From an uncultured Carboxylicivirga sp. (GTDB lineage: Bacteria; Bacteroidota; Bacteroidia; Bacteroidales; Marinilabiliaceae): DNA of 64,000 nucleotides. The DNA lies in the NCBI GenBank assembly GCA_947491945.1, contig CANLLN010000004.1:186001-250000 (forward strand), in the 5' to 3' direction. The translations under genes and the position numbers were made by a program. Below, piece after piece: positions 52,291 through 61,785 of this stretch; position 1 is the stretch's first letter; every line of letters begins with the position of its first letter. Below the pieces are notes generated by a model that saw only the letters and a program-made list of their open reading frames with translations, ran no database searches and had not been told where the DNA came from.

Positions 52291-52372
52291 GGACCTACCG
52301 GAGTAAAAACATAAGCTATTGGAATAAGATGCCCTCAGGGTCTTATTCCTGTAGCTTACAACAACAGAGATA

Positions 52373-53224
52373 ATGAAGTCCGATACGATAACCAAATACG
52401 TATTATTAGTTTCATCAATTGTTATTTTATTGGTTTCGGCCGGTATGGTTTTTTCGCTGATTGGCGATGCGTTGCCGGTTTTTGAGAAATTTGGTTGGCG
52501 GTTTATCACATCAAGCGAATGGAATCCCACTGAAGGCAGAGAAAATTACGGAGCCTTGCCTTTTATTGCAGGTACCTTAAGTACCTCTATTTTGGCACTC
52601 ATCATTTGCCTGCCCATGGCCTTTGCCACTGCCCTGTTTTTAGCCGAGTATTTTAAAAAATCATCCCTTTCAACCATCATTGGCTCCATGGTCGATTTAT
52701 TGGCAGGTGTACCGTCTATTGTTTATGGCTTGTGGGGATTTTACACCCTGCGTCCTTTCATTGTTTCGCTGGGGCTCGATGCGCAGGGCTATGGTATTTT
52801 TACCGCAGGCCTGATTCTGGCCATCATGATTATTCCCTATGCTACCTCGCTGAGCGCCGAAATTATTTCCATGGTGCCCAACGAGCTTAAGGAGGCGGCT
52901 TATTCTTTAGGAGCCACCCGTATGGAAGTCATCTTTAGTGTGGTACTGCCCAATGCCCGTTCGGGTATTGTTGCCAGTTTCATCCTGGCCTTTGGCCGGG
53001 CTTTAGGCGAAACCATGGCGGTTACCATGCTCATCGGAAATGCCAATATCATACCTACCGGACTATTTAGCACCGGCAACAGTATGGCCAGTGTCATTGC
53101 CAATCAGTTTGGCGAAGCTGATGGTTTAAAATTGAGTGCCTTAATAGCCATTGGTCTTTTATTATTTGCAATAACAGGTATTGTAAATGCCATTGGTAAA
53201 CTGGTTATTAAAAAATTGTCTTAA
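52373..53224 (+). CDS. pstC: Phosphate ABC transporter permease PstC
   Basis: 283 aa with six predicted membrane helices. The PstC pattern is visible in FGWRFITSSEWNPTEGRENYGALPFIAGTLSTS and in the EAA loop ELKEAAYSLGATRMEVIFSVVLPNARSGI, followed by GRALGETMAVTMLIGN. The EAA loop is where PstB docks. It pairs with PstA, encoded 14 bp downstream. The start is preceded by an 82-bp gap after pstS. Confidence 0.96.
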   Translation: MKSDTITKYVLLVSSIVILLVSAGMVFSLIGDALPVFEKFGWRFITSSEWNPTEGRENYGALPFIAGTLSTSILALIICLPMAFATALFLAEYFKKSSLSTIIGSMVDLLAGVPSIVYGLWGFYTLRPFIVSLGLDAQGYGIFTAGLILAIMIIPYATSLSAEIISMVPNELKEAAYSLGATRMEVIFSVVLPNARSGIVASFILAFGRALGETMAVTMLIGNANIIPTGLFSTGNSMASVIANQFGEADGLKLSALIAIGLLLFAITGIVNAIGKLVIKKLS

Positions 53225-53238
53225 TTGATTATAATAAC

Positions 53239-54126
53239 ATGGAAAGCGAAATAAGGGCAGTAGATTACAGCGCCAAAAGCACTTACCGTAATATTAAAGA
53301 TAAACTATTTTTATGGGGAGTGATTGTTGTATCCATCATTACTATTTCCCCCATTGTGCTCATTATTGGGCAATTAGTATTTAAGGGTTTTAAGCAGATT
53401 AATTTCTCTTTTTTCACAGAAGTAACACCCAGTACCTACGAAGCCATGACGGCCATTGCCAATGGTGAATTAATTCCGGGAGGTATCGTTAATGGTATTA
53501 CCGGCACCCTGCTGATTGTTGCCATTGCCGCCTTAATAGCCATTCCTGTGGGTATTTTAATTGGCTTGTTCTTATATGAAAATAAGGGTAAAATATATGC
53601 CAACCTTATTCGTAACCTTTCGGATATACTGCAGGGTGTTCCCTCTATTGTTTTGGGTCTGATTGCTTATTTGTGGGTGGTAAAGGGGGTTACCCAAGGT
53701 TATTCGGCCCTGGCAGGGAGCGTGGCTTTAGCCATTATGATGTTACCTCTGATTATTCGCTCAACAGAAGAAACTATGCTGATGCTACCCGGTTCGTTAA
53801 AAGAAGCCGGATTAGCTTTGGGGGTGCCGTATTATAAAGTGATTCTGCGGGTTTTGATACCTTCTGGTTTGAGTGGTTTGTCCACGGGCATTTTACTGGC
53901 CATATCGCGCATCCTGGGCGAAACGGCGCCACTTTTGTTAACCACGCTGGGTAACCCTATGATTAACTGGAATCCGGCAGAGCCAACAAGTGCTGTTCCG
54001 CTGCTGATATGGGATTTTTATAACGACCCTAACATGGCAGATTTAATCTGGAGCTCTTCCCTCTTTTTGATGGGCTTTGTATTAACCCTGAATATTATTG
54101 CAAAGCGAATTGCAGCTAAACACTAA
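53239..54126 (+). CDS. pstA: Phosphate ABC transporter permease PstA
   Basis: 295 aa. It begins with a polar segment and then six helices. GGIVNGITGTLLIVAIAALIAIPVGILIGLFLYE and the EAA loop SLKEAGLALGVPYYKVILRVLIPSGLSGL are diagnostic, followed by AISRILGETAPLLLT. It forms the phosphate channel with PstC. The pstB ATG is 14 bp after its stop. Confidence 0.96.
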   Translation: MESEIRAVDYSAKSTYRNIKDKLFLWGVIVVSIITISPIVLIIGQLVFKGFKQINFSFFTEVTPSTYEAMTAIANGELIPGGIVNGITGTLLIVAIAALIAIPVGILIGLFLYENKGKIYANLIRNLSDILQGVPSIVLGLIAYLWVVKGVTQGYSALAGSVALAIMMLPLIIRSTEETMLMLPGSLKEAGLALGVPYYKVILRVLIPSGLSGLSTGILLAISRILGETAPLLLTTLGNPMINWNPAEPTSAVPLLIWDFYNDPNMADLIWSSSLFLMGFVLTLNIIAKRIAAKH

Positions 54127-54139
54127 GGAAATTATAATT

Positions 54140-54925
54140 ATGAATAATAATATAGACATTGTTAATAACCCGGTTCTTTCCATCAAAGACTTGTCCATCG
54201 CCTATAATAAGGCCGATAAATACGCTGTGAAGGACATTAATGTGACCATTAAAAAAAATGCCATCACGGCTATTATGGGACCATCAGGTTGTGGTAAAAG
54301 TACCTTGTTGCGCGCCATTAATCGGATGCACGAGCTGTATCCGGATATTAAAACGGTGGGTGATATTTATCTGAACGAGGAAAATATCATGAAGATGTCC
54401 ACCATTCATTTAAGGCGTAATATCGGTATGGTTTTTCAGCGGCCTAACCCTTTTCCAACCATGAGTATTTATGATAATGTATTGGCAGGCTACAAGTTAA
54501 ATGGCATTCGGCTTAAAAAGACTGAACGCGATGATATTGTGGAACGTTCCTTATCCAATGTGGCTCTGTGGGACGAGGTGAAGGATGCCTTGCATAAAAA
54601 AGGAACCTTTTTATCCGGCGGTCAGCAGCAGCGCTTGTGTATTGCCCGTTCCCTGGCTTTTCAGCCGGAGGTAATATTATTGGATGAGCCAACGTCGGCA
54701 TTGGACCCCATTGCCACATCCAAAATAGAAGATTTGCTGGTTGAGCTTAAGAAAAACTATACCATTGTGATGGTTACCCATAATATGGCGCAGGCAGCGC
54801 GTATTTCCGAGTATTCCATGTTTATGTATTTGGGCGATTTGGTTGAATATGGTAAAACAAAGATGATGTTTACTAATCCGCGCGTCCGCAAAACGGAGGA
54901 ATATCTGACCGGAAAATTTGGTTGA
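54140..54925 (+). CDS. pstB: Phosphate ABC transporter ATP-binding protein PstB
   Basis: 261 aa from the ATG at 54140; the ORF opens earlier inside pstA but that part is not PstB-like. Walker A is GPSGCGKST (about residues 42-50), the signature LSGGQQQRLCIARSL (about 155-169), and Walker B VILLDEPTSALDP (about 174-186). The PstB-specific FQRPNPFPTMSIYDNV follows the Q-loop. It powers PstCA and, with PhoU, passes phosphate status to PhoR. Confidence 0.97.
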   Translation: MNNNIDIVNNPVLSIKDLSIAYNKADKYAVKDINVTIKKNAITAIMGPSGCGKSTLLRAINRMHELYPDIKTVGDIYLNEENIMKMSTIHLRRNIGMVFQRPNPFPTMSIYDNVLAGYKLNGIRLKKTERDDIVERSLSNVALWDEVKDALHKKGTFLSGGQQQRLCIARSLAFQPEVILLDEPTSALDPIATSKIEDLLVELKKNYTIVMVTHNMAQAARISEYSMFMYLGDLVEYGKTKMMFTNPRVRKTEEYLTGKFG

Positions 54926-55032
54926 TGAATAGGCTTATCCAGAATGGAGGTTTAATTATATCTCCAAAAATCTATGCGAAATCAACTTTTAACGATTAAG
55001 TACACCCTTAAAACCCTCAAAAATAATTGAGT

Positions 55033-55713
55033 ATGTTACAAAAAGACAAGGCCCTAAAAAAGATAGATAAAGACTTTAAAAGCTACGCTGATTTAATGAT
55101 GCAGCAGTTAACTGCACTGGAAAGGTTGGTGCAAACTGGGTATGAAAAGTTTGATGAAGAAATTAAGCAAATAGAGGCCACCGAGCAAAAGCTGGATATC
55201 TACGAGGTGCAGATTAGTGAAAAGATTATAAATGCCATCGTATTGCATCATCCGGTAGCTTCTGAATTACGTAACCTGATGGCCTGTTACCGCATTGTTA
55301 TTAACATGGAACGTATTGGTGACCTGGTGAAGGATGTGGCCCGCTTTATTCAGAAAATTGAGGATTCTAAGTTGTATGGTGACCTGTCGGACTTCATTTT
55401 TAACATGATTACCGCTAGCAATAGCATGGTTGAAAAATCACTCTTGTCATTTATTAACAAGGACCGGGAGGCAGCTCTATGGACCATTAAAAACGATGAG
55501 GTGATTGATGAAATCTATAAGAAGATGTTGAAAAAGGGTATTAAAAAAACCAGTTTGCAGGATGAAGCGCGTGAGATGCTGGTGAACCTGATCAATTTCA
55601 AGAGTATTATCTCAAAAATTGAGCGCATTGGCGATCATGCCTGCCACATTGCCGAAGCCTCCATTTTTGCGCAGGACGGTAGAGATATCCGGCATCAAAA
55701 CATGATGGAGTAA
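55033..55713 (+). CDS. phoU: Phosphate signalling protein PhoU
   Basis: 226 aa from the ATG at 55033. Two PhoU repeats of helical bundle type are present, with the metal-binding E/D-xxx-D motifs: YRIVINMERIGDLVKDVARF (about residues 82-101) and FKSIISKIERIGDHACHIAEA (about 190-210). It links the Pst transporter to PhoR and prevents kinase activity when phosphate is plentiful. It lies 107 bp after pstB and 45 bp before phoB. Confidence 0.96.
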   Translation: MLQKDKALKKIDKDFKSYADLMMQQLTALERLVQTGYEKFDEEIKQIEATEQKLDIYEVQISEKIINAIVLHHPVASELRNLMACYRIVINMERIGDLVKDVARFIQKIEDSKLYGDLSDFIFNMITASNSMVEKSLLSFINKDREAALWTIKNDEVIDEIYKKMLKKGIKKTSLQDEAREMLVNLINFKSIISKIERIGDHACHIAEASIFAQDGRDIRHQNMME

Positions 55714-55758
55714 ACAAGAGTTGGTATTTCCTTGTATATTCGTGTAAACTTTAATCGC

Positions 55759-56442
55759 ATGAATGAAAGTAAGAAACGAATATTAATTATCGATGACGAG
55801 GAGGACCTTTGCGAAATATTGCAATTTAATCTCGAAAGCGAGGGCTACGAAACAGATATCGCATACTCAGCGGAGGAAGCGTTGAAAAAGGACTTGAAAG
55901 CATTCGATCTTTTATTAGTGGATGTGATGATGGGAAAAATGTCGGGTTTTAAGTTGGTTGATGTCATCCGTAAAGAGTTAAGACTCACGGTGCCCGTTAT
56001 TTATCTGACAGCGCGGGGTGCAGAAAACGATGTACTGACGGGTTTTAACCTGGGAGCCGATGATTATATAACCAAGCCCTACTCGCTTAAGGAGTTGATT
56101 GCCCGCGTTAAAGTGGTACTGCGGCGTAATACTACCATTCAAGAGAAGAGTCGCATTATTGAACTTAAAGGCTTGGTTTTAGACCTTGACCGTAAAGGCC
56201 TGGCCATCGATGGAGAGCAGGTACCCTTGACTCGTAAGGAATATGAGATATTAAAATTATTTTTTGAACATCAATCCAGAGTATTTTCACGCGATGAAAT
56301 TCTGCAGCTAATATGGGGCGATGATGTAATAGTGGCCGACCGAACCGTTGATGTAAATATAACCCGGCTTCGAAAGAAGTTGAAACATTATGGTGAGTAT
56401 TTAAAGAACAGGCCCGGTCTTGGTTATTTTTTTGAAGTATAA
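55759..56442 (+). CDS. phoB: Phosphate response regulator, PhoB-like
   Basis: 227 aa from the ATG at 55759; a TTG nine codons earlier is less likely. The receiver domain has D12-D13 in IIDDEED, phospho-acceptor D55 in LLLVDVMMG, T in YLTARG and Lys in YITKPYS. The OmpR-type winged helix (about 130-227) has PLTRKEYEILKLFFEHQSRVFSRDEILQLIWG and RTVDVNITRLRKKL. Such domains bind 11-bp direct repeats, as in the array at 50025-50068. phoR follows 19 bp downstream. Confidence 0.94.
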   Translation: MNESKKRILIIDDEEDLCEILQFNLESEGYETDIAYSAEEALKKDLKAFDLLLVDVMMGKMSGFKLVDVIRKELRLTVPVIYLTARGAENDVLTGFNLGADDYITKPYSLKELIARVKVVLRRNTTIQEKSRIIELKGLVLDLDRKGLAIDGEQVPLTRKEYEILKLFFEHQSRVFSRDEILQLIWGDDVIVADRTVDVNITRLRKKLKHYGEYLKNRPGLGYFFEV

Positions 56443-56461
56443 TCATTAATAATAGCGTGTT

Positions 56462-58246
56462 ATGTTTTCTAAAGTCAGTTATAAACGTAGGTTGTTTATT
56501 TACTTTTTTTCTGTTTTTTCGGTCTTATTAGTATCGTTTTTGTTATTTCAGTACAAGCGCGAAAAACAGTTTAGAACTATGCAGCTCGAGAATACACTCG
56601 ATGGTATAACGGATCTGACCAGCCGCTTTATTGAGCATAACAGCATTCTTGAGACTAAAAATTATGCGCTGCTGGATTCTTTAATGCAGATTGTGCCTAC
56701 CCGGGATACCCGCATTACCCTAATCAATAGCGAGGGTCAGGTTCTGTACGATAACTTTGTAAAAAATTTAGAAGGTCTCGAAAATCATTTGCAGCGTCCC
56801 GAAATTCAACGGGCTAAATTTTCAAAATCCAATACAGGTTCCAACATCAGGCATTCGGCTTCAACCAATCAGAATTTTTTTTACTATGCACATAATTATG
56901 GAGCCTATTACATCCGGGCAGCCGAAGTGTACGACGAGGCGATTCAAAGCTTTTTAAAGGCCGATCATGCCTTTCTGATATTTATCGCCTTTGTATTTGT
57001 GGTTGCATTCGTTGTGTTATCCTTTGTAACTAGCAAGTTGAGCGAGAGTATTACCAAGTTGAAAGATTTTGCTATTAACCTTCAACAAAATAAAGGTGTC
57101 AACAGTAATATTCAATTTCCAAGCAACGAATTAGGTGTGATAGGTGATCAAATTGTCTCGATGTATAAAAATCTGGATGAGGCTAAGACCGCATTAAGCA
57201 CAGAAAAAGAAAAGCTGATTAAGCATTTATTTGTATTGCGCGAAGGCGTCGGGTTTTTCTCTGCCGATAAAAAGGCATTGTTAACCAACAGTCACTTTGT
57301 ACAATATCTCAATTTGATTGCCGAGCAGGCGTCCATCAACCCCGAACATCTATTTGAAATCAAAGAATTAAAGTCCTTACATAAGTTTATCACCAAGTTT
57401 GTGGATAAAAATACCGATGAAATCAACGCCAATAACCTGCCCCAAATGAGTGATACGCTCTTTAAAAATGGATACTACTTCGATATTAAGTGTATCGTTT
57501 TTCCGGATAAAAGTTTTGAGGTATATATTAATGATATAACCAAGTTGGAAACCCGCAAGTTATTGAAGCAGCAGATGACCTCCAATATTTCGCACGAGTT
57601 GAAGACGCCCACGACGTCCATTTTTGGTTACCTCGAAACCATCTTGAGTAATGCGGATCTACCGGCAGATAAGAAGGATTACTTTATCCAAAAGGCCTAT
57701 GCACAAACACAACGACTGACTGAGTTGTTGGAGGACATTTCGGTGCTCAACAAAATTGAAGAAGCAGTGTCTAATTTTCAGTTTGAAGCCATTGCTATCA
57801 GACAGGTGGTGGATGAAGTACTGGATAATAATCAGGAGCGGATTGATAAAATTAATGCCCGTTTAAAGGTTGGCATCGATGATGCTGTGGTGGTCAAAGG
57901 CGATCGCTCTCTTCTCGAGTCAATCTTTGAGAATTTGGTGGGCAATTCCCTGAACTATGCAGGCGATAATATTACCATCGATATTACTATGTATCACCAG
58001 GATGAGGAGTTCTATTATTTTTCGGTTGCCGATAATGGTATCGGTATTCCGGAAGAGCATCTGGCACGCATCTTTGAGCGATTTTACCGTGTTGATGCCG
58101 GGCGCTCGCGTAAGTCTGGCGGTACCGGATTAGGATTAGCCATTGTGAAGCATGCCGTTAACTTGCACAAGGGGGAGGTGTCTGTTAAAAATGCCCCCAA
58201 GGGTGGTGCCGCATTTTTCTTTAGCCTGCCTAAGTCGGTTTCCTGA
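56462..58246 (+). CDS. phoR: Phosphate sensor histidine kinase, PhoR-like
   Basis: 594 aa. Two membrane helices (about residues 12-30 and 168-190) flank a periplasmic sensor-like domain, which contains RDTRITLINSEGQVLYDNF as in PAS-like PhoR sensors. A HAMP-like linker and a cytoplasmic PAS-like region (about 250-365) follow. The H-box SNISHELKTPTTS carries the phospho-His (about 377), and the ATPase boxes read NSLNYA, DNGIGIPEEHLARIFERFYR and GGTGLGLAIV. PhoU and Pst neighbours make the PhoR assignment strong. A terminator follows at 58304-58334. Confidence 0.94.
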   Translation: MFSKVSYKRRLFIYFFSVFSVLLVSFLLFQYKREKQFRTMQLENTLDGITDLTSRFIEHNSILETKNYALLDSLMQIVPTRDTRITLINSEGQVLYDNFVKNLEGLENHLQRPEIQRAKFSKSNTGSNIRHSASTNQNFFYYAHNYGAYYIRAAEVYDEAIQSFLKADHAFLIFIAFVFVVAFVVLSFVTSKLSESITKLKDFAINLQQNKGVNSNIQFPSNELGVIGDQIVSMYKNLDEAKTALSTEKEKLIKHLFVLREGVGFFSADKKALLTNSHFVQYLNLIAEQASINPEHLFEIKELKSLHKFITKFVDKNTDEINANNLPQMSDTLFKNGYYFDIKCIVFPDKSFEVYINDITKLETRKLLKQQMTSNISHELKTPTTSIFGYLETILSNADLPADKKDYFIQKAYAQTQRLTELLEDISVLNKIEEAVSNFQFEAIAIRQVVDEVLDNNQERIDKINARLKVGIDDAVVVKGDRSLLESIFENLVGNSLNYAGDNITIDITMYHQDEEFYYFSVADNGIGIPEEHLARIFERFYRVDAGRSRKSGGTGLGLAIVKHAVNLHKGEVSVKNAPKGGAAFFFSLPKSVS

Positions 58247-58303
58247 TTATCGCTTGCTTTCATAAGCAGGGATACATACAATCTTTACATAATAAAAACG
58301 CTG

Positions 58304-58334
58304 TGACTTTTTTTCGGAGCCACAGCGTTTTTGT
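58304..58334. terminator. Bidirectional terminator between phoR and the S9 peptidase gene
   Basis: AAAAACGCTGTG and CACAGCGTTTTTG form an 11-12 bp stem, with T-run on one strand and A-run on the other, so it can serve both converging genes. It lies about 58 bp after the phoR stop. Confidence 0.85.
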
Positions 58335-58397
58335 TATTTTCTATTGAGGATCAGGGTATTTAAGATCTGATTCGTCACTAAAAGCAACAGCGTATTG

Positions 58398-60461
58398 TTA
58401 GTACTCCCAGTCTAATCCGTACTGATCGCTGATGTCCAGCGGTGGCATGGGGCCGTCAAGGTCTTTAAGGTCTTTCACATACCAATCCATCCACGCTATC
58501 TGACGGTATAACACATCGATGCGACCTACTTGTTTGCGGTTGCCATGCCCTTCGCCAGGATATTGCACCAGGCGCACGGCAGGGTGTCTATTCATTTTCA
58601 TACGGCGGTATAATTCAAGGCTTTGCGAGGGATGGATGCGTGGGTCGGCGGCTCCGCCATAGATGAGGGTGGCTGTTTTACTTTTATGAGCATGGTAAAC
58701 CGGGCTGCGCTTTAAATTCATTTCCCATTGCTTCTCCAGCGGGTCGCCGCTGTGCACATACAGTTCTTCGTAGGCGATATCTGTAGTTCCTTTTTTACTA
58801 ATCACATTGGTGATGCCCACAAATACCGCGGCTGCCCTGATATAATCGGTGTAATAGGTGGCAAACCAGGCGGATGCGTAGCCGCCATAGGAGCCACCGG
58901 CCATGCCCACACGGTCTTTATCAGCACCGTAATTTTCTACCAGGTAGTCAATGCCATCGGCCAGGTCATCAAACTCCTTACCGGCCGGGTCTTTAAAGCC
59001 CTGCATGGCAAAGTCGACGCCATAGCCCGTGCTGGCCCTATAGTTAAAGTAAGCAACCAGGTAGCCTTTGCCCGCCATCACTTGCCCGGGCGTTGAGTAG
59101 CCGCTGAGCCAGCCATTGCTATGGTGCGATTCCGGTCCGCCATGCACGTAAACAATTAAGGGATATCTTTTACCCTCCTGGTAGTCTACGGGCTTAATTA
59201 AAAGACCTTCGATGCGCATACCGTCGCGGGCACTGAATTTAATTATTTCTTGCTTGCCCAGCTTCGTCTGGGCCAATTGTGGGTTCAGGCTGCTTATTTT
59301 AACCGGGGCAGATTGCCCATCCCAATGGTAAATATTTGATTGATCGCGGGGCGTACTTCCGCTGAAGGCAAAGGAATCAAAGCCGGCTGAATAGACAGGA
59401 GCGCTGAATATTATGCCCTCTTTGGCCGCATCTAGCATCAGCTTTCTCTTTTCGTTTTTAATTGAAGTAGTAAAGAGTTTTGGATATACGCCTTCATGGG
59501 CAAGGTAGGCGATTTCTTTATTATTCTTCCAGGCGCACCAGCTGATATGTCCCCTGTAGTTACTAGGCGTAAGGTTGGAGGTTTCGCCATTGGCAAGGCT
59601 TACTTTGTACAGCTGACTAACAGCATGGTCGTTAATATTTAAGGCGCCGGTGTAGGCCAGGTGCTTGCCATCAGGACTGAAGCAGTAATTGCCCAGCTTA
59701 CCTACGTTATTGAGTACCCGCTTACGCTTACCTGCTTCCAGGTCATACACATGTATTTTTCGGAACATATAGCGCTGATCGATAAGCTTCTGATCCGTTG
59801 CAGAATAAGCCAGCTGTTTGCCCTTCTGGTCAAAATTGAAGTCCCACACATTCCCTGTTTCTGTTAACTGATGTATAGCAGTTTGCATGAAGGCCTCATC
59901 CAGTTCAATCAGGAAGAGCCTATCGTTCTTTATGTTTTCCTCAAAAGTTATAAAGTCATAGCCCCGCTTCTTCAGTTCCTTCTCTTTGTCGGAAGAAGGT
60001 GTGGAGGAAAGGTAAGCAAAACCTTTGCCATTGGGATGCCACTGAAAGGTGTTAACGCCGTTTTCCTGATGGGTGACCTGTATGGCTTCGTCGCTATTTT
60101 CGGCAAGGACAAATATCTGATAGTGGCCTTTAGTTCTCTTTTTGAAAGCCAGATGCTTACCGTTGGGGCTCCAATGTGGAGCCCTTCCCTTAAGCTGATC
60201 ACTAAATAGGGCCTTGCTTTGTCGGGTACTTACATCCATCACCCTGTATTCAGCATGCGAACCACCCGGTGCTTCGTTGGGTGTGCGGGGCTTGTAGACA
60301 GTATAAAGCAGTTGTTTGCCATCGGGGTGCATTTGCACGGTTCTGGCCCTTTGCAGCTGCAGCAGCTCAGCAGGCGATAACACGTTTTGTGCCTGCATGC
60401 CATAATTGGAGATGAAAATAATGAGCGCCAGCAAGAAAGTGGCATTATTAATTCGTTGCAT
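58398..60461 (-). CDS. S9-family peptidase (prolyl oligopeptidase-like), exported
   Basis: 687 aa. A signal peptide (MQRINNATFLLALIIFISNYGMQAQ) is followed by WD40/TolB-like beta-propeller repeats (about residues 30-400; HWSPNGKHLAFKKR, FQWHPNGKGFAYLSS, CFSPDGKHLAYTG). The alpha/beta-hydrolase domain has nucleophile Ser in MAGGSYGGYASAW (about 523), the Asp in GGAADPRIHPSQS and the His in PGEGHGN. It cleaves short peptides in the periplasm, or is exported further; there is no T9SS tail visible. It is a single gene. Confidence 0.95.
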   Translation of the reverse strand: MQRINNATFLLALIIFISNYGMQAQNVLSPAELLQLQRARTVQMHPDGKQLLYTVYKPRTPNEAPGGSHAEYRVMDVSTRQSKALFSDQLKGRAPHWSPNGKHLAFKKRTKGHYQIFVLAENSDEAIQVTHQENGVNTFQWHPNGKGFAYLSSTPSSDKEKELKKRGYDFITFEENIKNDRLFLIELDEAFMQTAIHQLTETGNVWDFNFDQKGKQLAYSATDQKLIDQRYMFRKIHVYDLEAGKRKRVLNNVGKLGNYCFSPDGKHLAYTGALNINDHAVSQLYKVSLANGETSNLTPSNYRGHISWCAWKNNKEIAYLAHEGVYPKLFTTSIKNEKRKLMLDAAKEGIIFSAPVYSAGFDSFAFSGSTPRDQSNIYHWDGQSAPVKISSLNPQLAQTKLGKQEIIKFSARDGMRIEGLLIKPVDYQEGKRYPLIVYVHGGPESHHSNGWLSGYSTPGQVMAGKGYLVAYFNYRASTGYGVDFAMQGFKDPAGKEFDDLADGIDYLVENYGADKDRVGMAGGSYGGYASAWFATYYTDYIRAAAVFVGITNVISKKGTTDIAYEELYVHSGDPLEKQWEMNLKRSPVYHAHKSKTATLIYGGAADPRIHPSQSLELYRRMKMNRHPAVRLVQYPGEGHGNRKQVGRIDVLYRQIAWMDWYVKDLKDLDGPMPPLDISDQYGLDWEY

Positions 60462-60603
60462 AATTGTGGAATTTGAATTTGCTTAAAGATAAAAAGAATG
60501 TGACTGATTGGTTGGATATTGATCAGTATTTGTGCTGTGGTATATGTGCAAGGCACTGTTGTACAGTTTTTCAAAGGCCTTCCTTTTGCTTCGTTAAAAA
60601 TGC

Positions 60604-60611
60604 TAGTTTTG
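60604..60611 (+). promoter_or_regulatory. Bacteroidota -7 box (TAGTTTTG) for the EamA transporter gene
   Basis: TAGTTTTG lies 15 bp before the ATG at 60627. A TTTG at 60585-60588 is 15 bp upstream, a shorter spacing than usual. Confidence 0.5.
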
Positions 60612-60626
60612 TAAAAAAATATTAAA

Positions 60627-61502
60627 ATGCCTTGGGAAAAAAGATGGTTTCAGTTCGCCGTGCTGCTATTACTGGGTTTGGTTTGGGGGAGTTCGTTTAT
60701 CCTAATGAAGATCGGTCTGAAAAGTTTTACCAATATACAAGTGGCTACGCTGCGCATGGGTTTCGCTTCTATGTTTTTGTTGCCCTGGGCCCTTCGATAC
60801 ATCCGGACTCTAAAGCGGCCTGACGTACTGCCGCTTATTATTGCCGGCTTTGTGGGTAATTTTATACCGGCCTTTCTCTTTACCACGGCTCAAACACGCA
60901 TCGATAGCTCGCTGGCAGGTATGCTTAACTCTTTAACACCCGTTTTCACTTTGCTGCTCAGTGTGTTGGTTTTTCGTATAAAAAGCCGGCTTAGCCAGTT
61001 TATTGGCATTGGTATGGGTTTGTTGGGTGCATTGGGCTTAATTGTATCGGGCGAGGATGTGGCGCTGAGTAACCTTAATGCTTATGCTTTTTTTGTGGTG
61101 GCTGCCACAATTTGCTATGCCGTTAATATTAACGTAGTGAAAGCCTATCTTACGCACCTCAGTGGAATACGGATTACCGCCCTGTCCTTCTTCTTTTTTG
61201 GTCCTTTGGCTGCCGTCATTTTTTTCAGCACCGATATTCAAGCTGCCACACTGAATGCCCATTGGCAGCTTCACCTGGGAGCCATGATTTTGCTCGGACT
61301 TGTGGGTACGGCAAGCGCCATGCTGCTGATGAATACGCTCATAAAATACAGCTCGCCGGTGTTTGCCTCCTCCGTAACCTATGTGATTCCAATCTTTGCC
61401 ATTATGTGGGGATTGTTAGATGGTGAGCAGGTTACCGCTTATCACCTACTGTTTATGGGTGTTGTGCTGTTCGGCGTGTACTTGATTAACCGGGGGAAGT
61501 AA
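60627..61502 (+). CDS. EamA/DMT-family transporter
   Basis: 291 aa, two EamA repeats and ten predicted membrane helices. The N-terminal LLGLVWGSSFILMKIGLKSF is the family signature (about residues 13-32), with FTNIQVATLRMGFASMFLLP next. The second repeat includes LLGLVGTASAMLLMNTLIKYSSPVFASSVTYVIPIFAIMWGLLDGEQ. It exports or imports small metabolites; the substrate cannot be told from sequence. A single gene, followed by 628 bp without a gene. Confidence 0.93.
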   Translation: MPWEKRWFQFAVLLLLGLVWGSSFILMKIGLKSFTNIQVATLRMGFASMFLLPWALRYIRTLKRPDVLPLIIAGFVGNFIPAFLFTTAQTRIDSSLAGMLNSLTPVFTLLLSVLVFRIKSRLSQFIGIGMGLLGALGLIVSGEDVALSNLNAYAFFVVAATICYAVNINVVKAYLTHLSGIRITALSFFFFGPLAAVIFFSTDIQAATLNAHWQLHLGAMILLGLVGTASAMLLMNTLIKYSSPVFASSVTYVIPIFAIMWGLLDGEQVTAYHLLFMGVVLFGVYLINRGK

Positions 61503-61616
61503 GGTGCAGACGGAGATTTCATGGCGTTTTCTTATTTCTAACATTATAAACTACTCTATACGCCTTAAGGGCGTCTGATATTGGCATTCTTTTTTTAGTA
61601 GCCAGATGAAAATATT

Positions 61617-61679
61617 GTTGTTCTATGAAACGGCTCTCTATTACACAGCACTGGTAAAGAACTGTTCGGTCGGTACTTA
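61617..61679 (-). repeat. Dispersed intergenic inverted-repeat element, copy C
   Basis: On the minus strand it starts TAAGTAC, as copy B does, then aligns without gaps to the 56-nt core of B with 38 of 56 identical by hand count. The arms are degenerate here (GAAACG and TGTTCG) but keep the same 42-nt spacing. It lies between the EamA gene and the terminator at 61740. Confidence 0.6.
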
Positions 61680-61739
61680 ATTAATAGTGTGCTTTTACAA
61701 CTACCTACTCGTCATGCGAATAATTATAAGTATCATAAC

Positions 61740-61785
61740 AAAGCCCTGCCATAAGATTATCCGTCCTTAAGGCAGGGCTTTTTTT
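61740..61785 (+). terminator. Rho-independent terminator upstream of susC
   Basis: AAAGCCCTGCC and GGCAGGGCTTT form an 11-bp stem with a 20-nt loop and a seven-T run. It is 240 bp from the EamA stop, so it may end a long EamA transcript or an unrecognised short RNA. Confidence 0.8.

Noticed and set aside
54541-54560. GGAACGTTCC palindrome, similar to the dispersed repeat arms
   Set aside because: It is within the pstB reading frame and lacks the 42-nt spaced second arm.
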